A stretch of 23,730 bases of DNA, taken from NCBI GenBank assembly GCA_027596035.1, contig JADGJA010000317.1, positions 1 through 23,730 on the forward strand, written 5' to 3'. Shown piece by piece: positions 12,592 to 22,057 of this stretch. This DNA is from Thoreauomyces humboldtii. Lineage: Eukaryota > Chytridiomycota > Chytridiomycetes > Spizellomycetales > Powellomycetaceae. The first letter of the stretch is position 1. Each line of letters begins with the position of its first letter. Below the pieces are notes generated by a model. The model was not told the origin of the DNA, ran no database searches, and saw nothing but the letters and a program-made list of their open reading frames with translations. The position numbers and the translations under genes are program-made.

Positions 12592-15500
12592 TCAGAGCGG
12601 CAAAGCTCGTTCCTGCTCGGAGACTGATTGAGCGAGGTTACTGGTGCTTCGAGACCGTGAGCCGGCGATGCGGGAAGAGAAGGAGGGTGTGGAGCTGTTT
12701 CCTTTCAGCATGGAACCTTGATCAGCGAGATCCGAGGAAGGAGGGTCGACGAGACCCTCGCTGGAGAGGTTGCTCAGACTTCGGAGAGTGTGCATCATGA
12801 AGCCGCCCACGCTCTTGCGCTTTTCGTGGGGCCTTCGCATGAGAGGCGTACCCTGCACGCTGGATGATAGCTCTGGTTTCGGTTCCGGATGGTATTCAGA
12901 TTCATGTGGTAGTGACTCTACGGGTTCGGGATCTCGAGTTTGTCGGACCGAGGGGCTCAGCAGCCCTGAGAGAATGGGAAGCGCTTCGGCCACGGGACGA
13001 GCGGGAACGGGTAGTTTGCTTTGCCGTCGGAGCATGTTACCGATGCTCATGCGACGCCGGATGTTTTCGGCACCATGTGAGCTCGAGGTCGTGAGGTCGA
13101 CAGCCGAAGCGCCGGTCGGACGCACGGTCGGAAGTGGTGGTTCGTTGTTACTTTGCGAGCTACTGTTGCGCCAGGAAAGGTCCTGCATAGAATTCCACAG
13201 CGAGTTTCGACGGATCAAGGTTTTCTTCTGCTGAGGAAGGCCCCCGGTTGGCGTTCGAGGTAAGCCGATGGCGTTGTGTTCTGAGGGGCTCGTGAGAACC
13301 TGAGCATCGTTCTTGTTGCTGCCCACGTCGCTAACCAGGTCGTCGAGCGTCATCTCAGTGTCTACAGGTGCGCCACTGCCGTCGAGCGGGGCAGCGTCAT
13401 GTTCATGGGCGCTCGGAAGGTCGGTTTCCGGGCCATCCAAGCCGTCCCTATCCATGATACCAAATTGCTCGTGCAGAGGAAGTGACCTGTGTGTGCGTTC
13501 GAGTAGCAGAGAAAGGCCCGTAACCCACTGTTCATGGTCCATCCAGTTCGTAGGGACAATGCGGACTTCTCGATGTGGGGTTTGAACTACAATAGCATGT
13601 TCTGGTCCCGGAGGATAATTTCGGTACTGTCTGTCGGCATCTTTCCATTTTAGGGAAACAATAAAGACTGAAACAGGTATAAGAAGACATCCAGAACGCA
13701 CGAGCAAGGCATATGGCTTACCGGTCTTGGTTTGCATGTTCTTCTTGCCCTGACTGGGCGGCTTGGATGCCCAGTTCAGTGCACGAGAGTACGGATTGAC
13801 CCAAAAGTAGCGCAATTGTGGATTTCGGTTGTGCCTATTGAACTTCTGGAACTACAAAGGATGTGAGTCACTGGAGTTGCCGCAAAACGCAACCTGAGAC
13901 AGAGGCGCTTACCCAGCTTCCAACCATGGTATGGGTGAGACTTTGAATACCCTTGTCGCTTTTTTCATCGCGACTTCGTGTAGATCCCTCGCTTAGCATC
14001 GCGCTGCTTCCAAGGCTCCGGATACTTGCCAAGCTTTTCGCACTCTGAAGGAGATTCGGAAGCGAGTCGCCGGGGTTCGGACGCCCGATCGCATGCCGCT
14101 TGTTCCTCCGAGCCTGAGTTCCACGACGTCGCGGGGGACTATTGAGACTGCTTCTACTTGATCCCCCGTTACCACCGAGCCTACGTTGGGCAACGCTGGA
14201 GACCATCGAGTGGTTGTCGTCTTCCTCGACGGGCCGTGGCTTCGCGTTCGGATCAAATGGTACTAGCTTTCCGCTGTTCTCGTGATTCTCTGCTTCCTCG
14301 CCGTGCCCGTCATGTTCCTTGTCGGAAAGCGGTTCTGGCATCGGCAAAGACGGTGGCATAACAGTGCTTGTAGATCCGAAAAGTTGCGCGTCGGCGGGAA
14401 AGTACCCCTCATGTGCTGTCGAGCCAGATTCATCATTAGGCCCGGATGGGATAGGGGTCATGGCGATACTACCGGCTGCCCGCTCGCGACCATCTGGAAG
14501 GCTATCGGAGGCCCGAGAAGGCAGTTCTATAGAACGCTGGTTTGGACGCAACGAAAGAGGCCCTTGCGACGGTGGCATTGGCCAAGGAAGAGGCCCAGAG
14601 CTCGGGGACATATAGGTAGTTCCCCAAGCATTTAGTGTCCTGCGTCGATCCGACATAGGGTATTTGATCTGCACCGATGGTTGAGCGATGCGGCTCGGGA
14701 CAGATACGGCTCGTTCATGCTTATTAGTGACAAGCTTGCGATCAGGTGTTACGGGATTGGAGACCACCCGCCCAGTAGCAGATGGTCTTGAGGACTCCTC
14801 TGAAGTGCCATCGATCATAGAAGTTCCACTATCGACCAAGGTCGATTCGCTGGTGAGTGATCCGGCGTTCGCTTGCGCTCGCTGCTTGATCGTAAGGACA
14901 GAAGGTTCCGAGCTAGCTTGGACAACTTCAGGTTCCTCAGTCACTCGCGAGATGTCCTCAACGCTCAACGTTTGCGTGCTGTTATCAACGCAAAGAACAA
15001 GATCAACTCCCCTCTCATATGTAGCCTCCACCTGCATCATCACGCCGCCGGTGGTAGTAACAAAGCTCTTTCCCATTGCGGCGAGCAAGGGCCCCGACGC
15101 TGAAGGGCGAGAAGCAGGAATATGAACCTGACTTGCGCGCCGCCTCGATCGCGCCGAGTCGATGCCTGGATCCAATGAACTTGACTGAGCTGGTGGAAAA
15201 TCTGGCTCGACGGCCCGCGCCACGATCTTCTCGAAGTCGGCTTCGATTTTGTTGCCTCCTCTCAGATCTGAAACGATGGTTTCGATCGTGTTTGACTCCG
15301 CGTCTTTCGTACATGGTTTGATGCTGGCAGCTTCGAGAGCCAGGGGGGATATCAATTCAATGTCTTTTGAGTCGTCGGGAGCCTCCGGGACGATGCGAAG
15401 GCCTGCATCCAGGGCGGCGGCTTTAAATTCGTTCTGCAAGTTCCGTGCCACTTTCCGTGGCGTATCTACGGTGGAAACCGGTAATATGCTTGCCGTGAAC

Positions 15501-17001
15501 AATGCGGGCGTGATCACGCTTTCAACGAAAACCGTTCCACCACTAGCATCCTCGCCGTCTTCGGTTGTACGTATCTTCGTGAAAGTAGCGACGCCACCGT
15601 TCGGTGTGACTGTTACAGTTTCTGGAGGCGTCGCAGTTCCGTATTCCTGGAGAGTCTCGATCGTCTCCTGCGCTTCTGCAAGAAGATGGGCTAGCTGGCC
15701 ACGCTGTTGTTCAGATTCCCTCAAATCATCTTCAAGTATGCTGATCTGCTCATGGGCGTGGGTGAGAGAAGACGAAAGGGATTCCAAGAAGTAGGTCTGC
15801 TTTGTGGGCGATCGCTGCGGACTGGCAGGTAAAGATGATGGCGTCGGGGATTCCGGTCGGATCGGCTGTTCGTGCTGCAAAGCTTCCGGCCGTTTTCCAA
15901 CTGAGTCGTCGCTACTGGTGGAAGCTCGCTGATCGGCGAGTGTAGTTTCTGATCCAACCTGCATCAGATGCAGATTTTGTGTCTCTAACGTGGACATCAT
16001 GTCTCGATGACGAACCAGGTCGGCTTCCAAACGCGCCCTTGCGTGATCAAACTCCTCCGATTGATGCTTGCTGACGTTCTTCAGATCATCCATCTCGTCG
16101 ACCGTCTGCCGGTAGACGCTATCCAGCTGGCGCAGCTTCTGCATCAGTTGAGCGCATTCGGCGTCACTTTTGGTTGCATGTTCCAGTAGCTGCTGATTCT
16201 GTAGCTCCAAATCCCAGATCTTCTCCTCTTGCTTACCTACACATGAGATCTTAGCTGATTTGGCCGATAAAACTCTGTAGATGCCTCAACCAAACCCACC
16301 GGCAACGTAGGAATGCTTCTGGTTTTGCTTCCGCATACCGTCGAGTTCGGTTTCGAGCGCGCTGATCCGCTCGTGCAAGTCTCGTTTCTGATCGTTCGAT
16401 ATTCCGAGGTCCTGATGCAGCGCTCGGACTTGGTGGATGAGGTGATTGTCGATGTCCGTGGCCAAGTCCGGGTCCACGAACTTGATGTTAGTTCTGGTCG
16501 CGATCTTCCGTGGCGACTGTGGTTTCAAGAAACCTTTCTTGGAAAGTCGGCGTTGCGGCTTGGATAACTGAGGATGGCAACGAGCTCAGCACATCCGAGT
16601 TCGGTGCATGTCCACGTCCAACATTGGCATACCTCCGCAACGGCGCTGGGTCGAGGTTTGGCGCCGGATATGGCCTGCATTGCAGACGGCGTGCTAGCAT
16701 TGTCGAGCGAGTCGGAGTCACTGCCAGTCGTGATTCCCTCGCGCTGGCCGGACCGGGACTATGATATGACCGCATGAAACCCAGGATCCTACAACGCATT
16801 ACACATCGCATCCAGGCCTACCTTCCCATGCCCCTTTCGAGTCGTCTGGCCAACATATGTCGTGGCATTCTGCTGACTCTCGGTTGCAGCCGAACGCATC
16901 TTCGAGTCAACATTCTCCACGTGTTGCCCTTGAATGTGGGTACCGTGGCGAGCTAAAGGATGCCCACGATGCATCGATTCCGCCGCGTCCTCGTCTTCCA
17001 T
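12592..17001 (-). CDS. Num1/ApsA/Mcp5-like cortical anchor protein with coiled coil and PH domain
   Basis: Six exons (17001-16822, 16758-16633, 16567-16300, 16236-13913, 13851-13722, 13667-12592) give about 1,367 residues. The start is the first ATG after an in-frame TGA. Residues about 125-330 form a coiled coil with KQEEKIWDLELQ, like the membrane-binding coiled coil of the family. Residues about 330-950 are Ser/Pro-rich and probably disordered. The PH domain (about 955-1070) begins with LTHTMVGSW and contains LRYFWVNPYSRALNW and YPPGPEHAIVVQTP, matching the Num1/ApsA PH signature. Family role: Num1 anchors mitochondria and dynein at the cell cortex through PI(4,5)P2; ApsA is needed for nuclear positioning. 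Unusually, about 300 Ser-rich residues follow the PH domain, which is normally near the C-terminus. The internal repeats of yeast Num1 are not seen. Stop is TGA at 12592-12594. Confidence 0.88.
13668..13721 (-). other. Intron 5 of the Num1-like gene (54 nt, in frame)
   Basis: GTAAGC...CTGTTTCAG, 54 nt, with no stop codon, so it reads through as a hydrophobic insertion. Removing it yields TKT-VFIVSLKW, which fits the PH domain better. Confidence 0.75.
13852..13912 (-). other. Intron 4 of the Num1-like gene (61 nt)
   Basis: GTAAGC...GTGACTCACATCCTTTGTAG. It joins LTHTMVGSW to FQKFNRHNRNPQLRYFW inside the PH domain in phase 0. Confidence 0.88.
16237..16299 (-). other. Intron 3 of the Num1-like gene (63 nt)
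   Basis: The donor is GTGGGT, the branch-like sequence GCTAAG, and the acceptor TGTGTAG. It joins KHSYVAG to KQEEKIWDLE within the coiled coil; the phase-1 junction restores a Gly codon. Confidence 0.8.
16568..16632 (-). other. Intron 2 of the Num1-like gene (65 nt)
   Basis: The donor is GTATGC, the branch-like sequence GTGCTGAG, and the acceptor CATCCTCAG. It joins PRPSAVAE to LSKPQRRLSKKG in phase 0. Confidence 0.75.
16759..16821 (-). other. Intron 1 of the Num1-like gene (63 nt)
   Basis: GTAGGC...CATATCATAG. It joins TTRKGHGK to SRSGQREGITTGSDSDS in phase 0. The acceptor lacks a clear pyrimidine tract, so this is the least certain junction of the gene. Confidence 0.65.
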
Positions 17002-17605
17002 GTTATCTCAACCAGATCGACGTTTGTCCGCACGGCTCCTCCCGGCAGGCTCTTGTATATATATGAGCAACTGCCAAAGTGTTCCCGATGATTCCGGACG
17101 GGGAGCGATGCGACACGATGGTTGATGACGAACGAAGTGCCGCAGCGATGACCTGAATCAACTGTACTGTAGCTTCAGGGATCCGACGAGCAGCCTGGTG
17201 GCGGAATACCGGGTACACTCCGTCACAACACGGAGAGTATCGATGATGTGAGAGGTGGGAAGAGAAAGGGTTAGCGCTCTGTCCAAAATGAGAAGAGGCA
17301 AGCTCCATTTTTTTCTCTGAAAAGGGGAACGCAAGCAAACAAAAACGAGGAGTTCCAGGGAACGCGCGTACTCGTCGCGTCCCGCGTTCGGACTATACCG
17401 GTACCCGGCGTCCCAGTCATACATTCACGCGCCTTACCATGCGGTCGGCCTTCTGGTACCATACAACCGAGGCCGCGGGATGGCCCGACGAAACTTGGCC
17501 CCTCGAAAAACGCGACTTTCGTCAACTTTGAAACCCCTAATCATGCCTAATGGCGATCTTCTTTATGTGAACTTAACAAACCTTCCTTACTCAATTCCAC
17601 GGACG
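17002..17605. promoter_or_regulatory. Intergenic region upstream of the Num1-like gene
   Basis: About 600 nt with no supported gene. It contains one copy of the dispersed repeat (17308-17393) and a GTACTGTA motif at 17164-17171. It should hold the promoter of the Num1-like gene and the 3' region of the S41-like locus. Confidence 0.5.
17308..17393 (+). repeat. Dispersed repeat, copy A
   Basis: This about 86-nt block matches 23001-23089 closely. The core from 17353 (TTCCAGGGAACGCGCGT onward) is 40 nt with one A/G difference from copy B. It is preceded in both copies by a T-run, GAAAAGGGGAA and GCAAGCAAACAAAAACG, with a few small indels. GAACGCG and CGCGTTC within the core form an inverted pair. 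It lies about 310 nt upstream of the Num1-like start. Confidence 0.9.
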
Positions 17606-17951
17606 CTAAGGCATCGCCAGCGTCCAAAACGTTTCCAGGATCATCCCGCAGTCAAGCTGCGATGCGGGAACATCGATGAGCGTTCCAGGAGCTCCGCTTA
17701 CGCACATGGAAAACATGTCTGCCATCTGACAAGTAGAGTATCGCAGGGGATTTGTATCGTTGTCGTCGCAAGCACGACCCGCTGCAGTGGATAGAAGAGC
17801 GAGTGTATTAGCTTTTGTCAAACGAAACTGGCCAAGATGGGATCTTACATATTTCGAAGACCTGCTGAACCGCGAGATCCGAAGCCAAGTCGCCGGTGCA
17901 GGGCTGCAATGTGTAGAAGGCTGTGCCAAGGGACAAATCGCGATTAACTTC
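17606..17951 (-). CDS. Two spliced coding segments: C-terminus of the S41-like gene or a small separate gene
   Basis: A canonical intron at 17782-17848 (GTAAGA donor, GCTAATAC branch, CTTCTATCCACTGCAG acceptor, 67 nt) separates two coding-like pieces. Upstream, from about 17951, the frame reads EVNRDLSLGTAFYTLQPC and continues through QQVFEI. Downstream, 17781-17606 encodes a Cys-containing stretch (ACDDNDTN, STCQMADMFSMC, DVPASQLDCG) ending ETFWTLAMP and TAG. Joining across the intron is in phase. The segment lies directly downstream of the S41-like coding sequence on the same strand, so it is probably its C-terminus, but the junction at its 5' side could not be fixed. I do not recognise the domain. 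Confidence 0.5.
17782..17848 (-). other. Intron in the 3' coding segments of the S41-like locus (67 nt)
   Basis: It has all three signals: GTAAGATCC, GCTAATAC, and a pyrimidine-rich CTGCAG end. It is direct evidence that this stretch is transcribed on the minus strand. Confidence 0.75.
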
Positions 17952-18003
17952 CTTAAAGAATCACTTCTTAGGATGTCGAACGAATTACCATCATCTCCAG
18001 CCG

Positions 18004-20073
18004 TTAGCACTGTCCGCTCATCTGAATCATGTAAAAGCTACTGGTAGCATCAATTGCATCCCCAACCGCTTGAGATTTTACGAAGTTCCAGGTCCCCAAG
18101 GTGGCAGTTGTTGGAGTTACAGTTCTAAAATGATTTGCTATCACGTAAGAGAGGATTCGGTTCGTCGCGCGTAGATAACACACTCACAGGCGACCGGCCG
18201 GACTAATGACGAGTTTTTCTGCGAAATCGTCGCTGACGATCTGGAAGGCGATGTTGGCGGCTGTAGGAGGGCAATTGGCGGACGGCGGGGAGATGGCCGG
18301 AACGGTCGCGCCCGGATCACTAGGAAAGACAACGGGGGCCACCTGAGGGGGGTTCAGCGCGGCAAAATCGTAGGTGTTTGGAGGCACCATGTTGGGAATG
18401 TCCCAGCGAAAGGCGAGCAAGTCATCCACGGGGTCGCCGATCAAAGTCATCAGAGTCACCGAGGTGAGCACGGGAGCAACTGAGGGCACCTGGTCGTCAG
18501 CGACATACTGGAAGCAAAGCTCGGCAGCGTCTTGACCAGCCTGGTTGCGCAAGTTTATGTCAAAAGTCTGCTTGCCGAGGATCCCGGAAGTGTTGAGGTA
18601 ATCCTCCTCGATGTAGCTGCCGATGTCGTCAGCATATGTGTAACTACGAGAAAAGATGCGAATGGTGTCGTCTGGGTCCGTGTTAATCGTCATAAGAATG
18701 CGGGCTGACACTTGAACACGGTCCACGAGGTTGAGCGCTATGCACAGCGATGAATCCACACTGTTTGCGGCCATACGGCCACCTGCGCGAAAGGAGTCGG
18801 TGACGGGATCATACGCCCAGCCATTGGCGGCCGCCGTATTGATATTGTAGACCACGCTCCATGCGCTAGAATTGCCGAAGGAAAGGGTATCGAGAACTCC
18901 AGCCGGCCGATAGGGGTTGGCGCTGAGACCAGCAACCGCTTCTTGAAGTACGTGCGTCTGACGTTCGAAGCATCCAGACCTTCCACGCGAATGTTGTGCA
19001 CACCTGGCACGGGAGTTGGAAAACGAAGGTACCATTGGCTAGAGTCCGCCGTAACGCCCGGAATCGGCTTATCGTCATCAAAAACACGAACTTGCAAGAC
19101 GTCTCCGGGTCTCAGAACTAAAGTTTCTACTGTGAGTCGGATACTTAGCATTGCATAAGAAGACAATGCTGACATGTTACTTACCATCGTTTCCCGGCCA
19201 GATACTCGGTGGTTCGCCATTTAGTACGTAAACATTTGGGTGCCACTTATCGAACTGACCCTTTGCCGGAATCCAGATTGTGGAGTCCTTCTCACTTTGA
19301 AACCACAGCCGATCTCCGACAGGTACCTCGGCCGTCGCCGCAAACGTAGGTGTGATTCCGTGTCCTTGAAGAAGCTCGCCGTCACGACTTCCAGAAAGCA
19401 CGAATTGCTGCCATCCAATCTGCATGTCCATGCCATCAGGTAGTTGGGGGAAAAGCTTGCTAGCCCGAGTCATGCGTTCGAACTGCGACTGGAAGACTGT
19501 CGTGGCCCCTGCTCCAGCCGTTGCCTCTGGATTACCGACAAACTTCATATGAGAAGCGGTCATGCAATCAACCGCGAAATAACTCTCACCGTTCCCGATG
19601 ATGGTCGCGCCGGCCTCCCGCATCTCCGCGGCAAAAACTTCGCATGCCGAAAAACAGCTTCCGTCGATCTTGATGATTGGGTTTTGTTGAATAAACGAAT
19701 CTGATCCCACATCCTCCTCAACAGAGTAAAACGGGATAGGGCTCGTATAACGAGCCCCGGCGACGACATTCTGCAGAGTCTGCCCTTTCGCTTGAACCTC
19801 TCTGCAGGGAAGTAATAAGTCTTCATTACTATCGCAAACCGGCCACGCGATACTGGTAAAATAGACTGGCGTTCAGCTTTAAGCCTTCGCAGGGGCAGGC
19901 CGGAGTACTGCTATGCGAATTCCAATGCCATCGTTAACCTCGCTAAGCTGTACGAGATAAGGCAGACCCTCAGAAGAAAACCCGCTGCAGGACTGCCGCC
20001 GCTCCTCCTCGCTGCTACTGATGATCGCTGTCGCCGCATTCAAAGCAACGCACGGTTGAATCAACAAGACCAT
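18004..20073 (-). CDS. S41-family (C-terminal-processing) peptidase-like gene, apparently 5'-truncated and frameshifted
   Basis: The clear family match is in the exon ending at 19185 (open from about 19801). NPIIKIDG-SCFSACEVFAAEMREAGATIIG aligns with the S41 nucleophile region (VDRFSASASEIFAAA in bacterial Tsp), with Ser codon 19648-19650 in the catalytic position. A later Ala/Gly-rich stretch (GAGATTV) and LPDGMDMQIGWQQ also fit S41 proteins. The upstream half, including the D-x-x-G-N-x-G-G strand, is not visible, and the catalytic Lys is not obvious. After a 55-nt intron, an Ig-like beta region (GDVLQVRVFDDD) continues; the frame changes near 18915-18935 without a convincing intron. A possible 5' exon begins at ATG 20073 (MVLLIQPCVALNAATA, signal-peptide-like), only 40 nt after the ankyrin gene's stop; its splice to the S41 exon is unresolved. 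Function may be lost; probably secretory if expressed. Confidence 0.6.
18125..18187 (-). other. Probable 3' intron of the S41-like gene (63 nt) overlapping an apparent stop
   Basis: The frame ...VISPAGRL seems to end at TGA 18184-18186, but that TGA lies inside a strong donor, CCT|GTGAGTG. The acceptor CATTTTAG at 18125 gives a 63-nt intron, the usual size here, and the next exon continues TVTPTTATLGTWNFVKSQ. Confidence 0.5.
18915..18935 (-). other. Reading-frame break in the S41-like gene
   Basis: Upstream the frame reads NVRRTYFKKRLLVSA with G/C third positions. Downstream the coherent frame is SANPYRPAGVLDTLSFGN. Both overlap at a GTCTCAGCGCC stretch. One missing base, or a sequencing error, explains it; a 29-nt or a 62-nt intron (GTGTGC...TTCAAG) would also join the frames but has poor signals. 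Confidence 0.6.
19130..19184 (-). other. Intron between the S41 catalytic exon and the beta-domain exon (55 nt)
   Basis: The donor is GTAAGT and the acceptor GACTCACAG. It joins ...SIWPGND to VETLVLRPGDVLQVRVF with a phase-1 split codon. Confidence 0.85.
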
Positions 20074-20113
20074 AGCCCGCAGCCTAACAACGGCGTCGCC
20101 TGCACCGATGTGC

Positions 20114-21745
20114 CTAGGAAGCTTGAGTCATGGTCCAACTCTCGAGAAGGGTCGAAACATCCTGCCAGCTCCTTGTCGCAACCAACATCTGGTACCGTGT
20201 CTGGTCCACCCGAATGTGATCAGAGAATAGAAGGTCGGCGATGCTGGCGTTGGCAGCGTGCAGAGGAGTCTTGGAAAGCTCCAACAACAGGTCGAAGGTC
20301 ATCTTGTCCCGACGAACGGCCGCCTCCCGGAAGGCCGCGCCGTCGTGGTAGGCCGGATCGGCTCCAGCGAGGATGATGAACTCGACGGCGTCGGGGTTGA
20401 AGCTTCTGGCGGCGCCGCAGAGGGCTTCCTGCAACCCCGGAATAGGACGACCCAAGTCTTTCTGAGCGGCAAGAAGGATTTGAACCGAGTCTGCGGACAT
20501 GGGATCGCAGTTCGGTCGATCGGCGACTTCCCGCAACGCTCGACCATCCTCAACCGTGGGGTCGGCGCCATGTTCGAGCAATAGCGACACGACGGACGCC
20601 ATATCTTCGCTGTACGAGTGAACGGCACGAATGAGAGCTTTGCTGTTTCCGGCACCAGCATCGCATCCAGCGTCCAGGAGCAGCTTCATGGACTTGATCG
20701 AACCTGCTGCGGAAGCAACGGCAAGTGCCTCGCAATCGTCGTGGAGGACGTTGGCACCGCGGCTGATGAACTCGGACACGAGGTCAGTGCGATCCTGGCT
20801 CGAGCACACGGCCAGCAGAGCAGAATTGAGATCCAGATGCATCCGGTCGAGGAGGAGGCGCGCATCCTCGAGGTTGTCCATTTTGCAGGCCCTCGAGATA
20901 GCCTCGACAGTGGGTTGTACCCCGAAATCCAAAAGTTTCTCGATGGCGATTTTGTTTTCAATCATCAGGCCGAAGAGAAGGACCTGACCGTTGTTGGCGT
21001 TGGGATCTGCGCCGTGCGCCAGGAGAAGACTGATGCAGTCGGAGAATCCTGAGTCTGCTGCCGCCATCAAGGGACGCCCATCGTCGAAGTTCGGGTCAAC
21101 GCCAGCGTCCAAGGCTAGCTTCATCACCACTTCGGATCCGTCCTCTGCAGCCCGAGAAAGCACCAGTTGGGCTTGCTTTGTGTGTTTGGTGAAGGGGAGA
21201 AGGAATTTGACGTAGTCGACATCGTCGCCGCGCGTACCCAGCAACAAGGCCTCTGTCAGATCCATCGCAACCAGCAACAAGGCCTCTGTCAGATCCAGCT
21301 CCCGGGCGAGGTGATGCTCACGCAGAAACGATATGATCGCGGAGCCCACATCAAACTTGTTGTTGACACTTGCCACGACAGGAAAGGTGCCCTCGCAGTC
21401 CTCCTCGCGGGACCCGAACCCGAAGTCGTTGACCAGCATCGTGACGGCGTCCAACCGACCACGCCTCGCAGCGACTGTGAGCGGCGACTCTCTTTTGCGA
21501 AGGGGCTCGCCCTCGGCGTCGTAGTCATCGACGTATTCATACTCCCGATCGTGCAAGAGGTGCTTCACTTGAGCTGTGAGGATCTGACGTTGGGAGAGGG
21601 AGTTTCTGACGTCGTGACTGAGAAAGATCAACTTCTTTGCAGTCTGCCAATCGACAAACTCGAAGATCAGAGGCCACAGGTACAGAGGAACAACGGGAGG
21701 CGATGGCAAGGGGGCCTGATGGTTGCAGTTGTTGATGCTTTCCAT
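20114..21745 (-). CDS. F-box-like and ankyrin-repeat protein (543 aa)
   Basis: A single uninterrupted exon. The ATG at 21745 (MESINNCNHQ) is the first Met in a frame that otherwise opens at a GTG. Residues about 15-70 (VPLYLWPLIFEFVDWQTAKK and the Leu-rich stretch after it) resemble a divergent F-box. From about residue 85 to 500 there are ankyrin units with the usual helix-turn-helix cores: SPLTVAARRGRLDAVTMLV, ISLLLAHGADPN, MKLLLDAGCDAGAGNSKAL, VSLLLEHGADPTVEDG, VEFIILAGADPAYHDG. Ankyrin repeats bind proteins; if the F-box is real, the protein would be a substrate receptor for an SCF ubiquitin ligase, which is inference. An 11-residue tandem duplication (DLTEALLLVAM / DLTEALLLGTR) lies in the first third. 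Confidence 0.82.
   Translation of the reverse strand: MESINNCNHQAPLPSPPVVPLYLWPLIFEFVDWQTAKKLIFLSHDVRNSLSQRQILTAQVKHLLHDREYEYVDDYDAEGEPLRKRESPLTVAARRGRLDAVTMLVNDFGFGSREEDCEGTFPVVASVNNKFDVGSAIISFLREHHLARELDLTEALLLVAMDLTEALLLGTRGDDVDYVKFLLPFTKHTKQAQLVLSRAAEDGSEVVMKLALDAGVDPNFDDGRPLMAAADSGFSDCISLLLAHGADPNANNGQVLLFGLMIENKIAIEKLLDFGVQPTVEAISRACKMDNLEDARLLLDRMHLDLNSALLAVCSSQDRTDLVSEFISRGANVLHDDCEALAVASAAGSIKSMKLLLDAGCDAGAGNSKALIRAVHSYSEDMASVVSLLLEHGADPTVEDGRALREVADRPNCDPMSADSVQILLAAQKDLGRPIPGLQEALCGAARSFNPDAVEFIILAGADPAYHDGAAFREAAVRRDKMTFDLLLELSKTPLHAANASIADLLFSDHIRVDQTRYQMLVATRSWQDVSTLLESWTMTQAS
21238..21297 (+). repeat. 33-bp tandem duplication inside the ankyrin gene
   Basis: CAGCAACAAGGCCTCTGTCA and the bases following it occur twice, 33 nt apart, with the first about 27 nt identical. 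It is in frame and adds 11 codons. Confidence 0.9.
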
Positions 21746-22057
21746 GGTGTATTGCCGCGAAGACGGTCTGTATGGAAAGAGCTTTTCGTGTAATGGGCGA
21801 ATACGAGCGGGAAGAAAGGAAAAAAACAGGGGAACCACGAACGCGTCACTGATTCCCCTCCAGAGACTCCAGAGACGAGATGGGTTCCATCTTCGACAGC
21901 ACCCAATCCAGTGGTCAAGCCTTCAGGCCAACCTGGCCAAGAGGTGCAAAGCAATTTGATGTAGATGCAAGTATAAAGGGAATACAGAAATACTCATATA
22001 CATGTACACTGTACGCAGGTTCTCAACCATAGTTCAATCGCGGCGGGCCTACCCTAC
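21746..22057. other. Spacer between the ankyrin gene and the AAA remnant
   Basis: 312 nt with no gene seen. It contains a short CTCCAGAGA direct repeat near 21860 and must hold the ankyrin gene's promoter. Confidence 0.5.

Noticed and set aside
16488..16811. Minus-strand 107-codon frame as the N-terminus of the Num1-like protein
   Set aside because: Splicing two introns (16759-16821 and 16568-16632) gives a phase-consistent, Ser-rich coding path from the ATG at 17001, whereas this frame ends without joining the coiled coil.
17760..18047. Plus-strand 95-codon open frame
   Set aside because: It lies opposite minus-strand exons separated by an intron with donor, branch and acceptor signals, so it is probably an antisense shadow.
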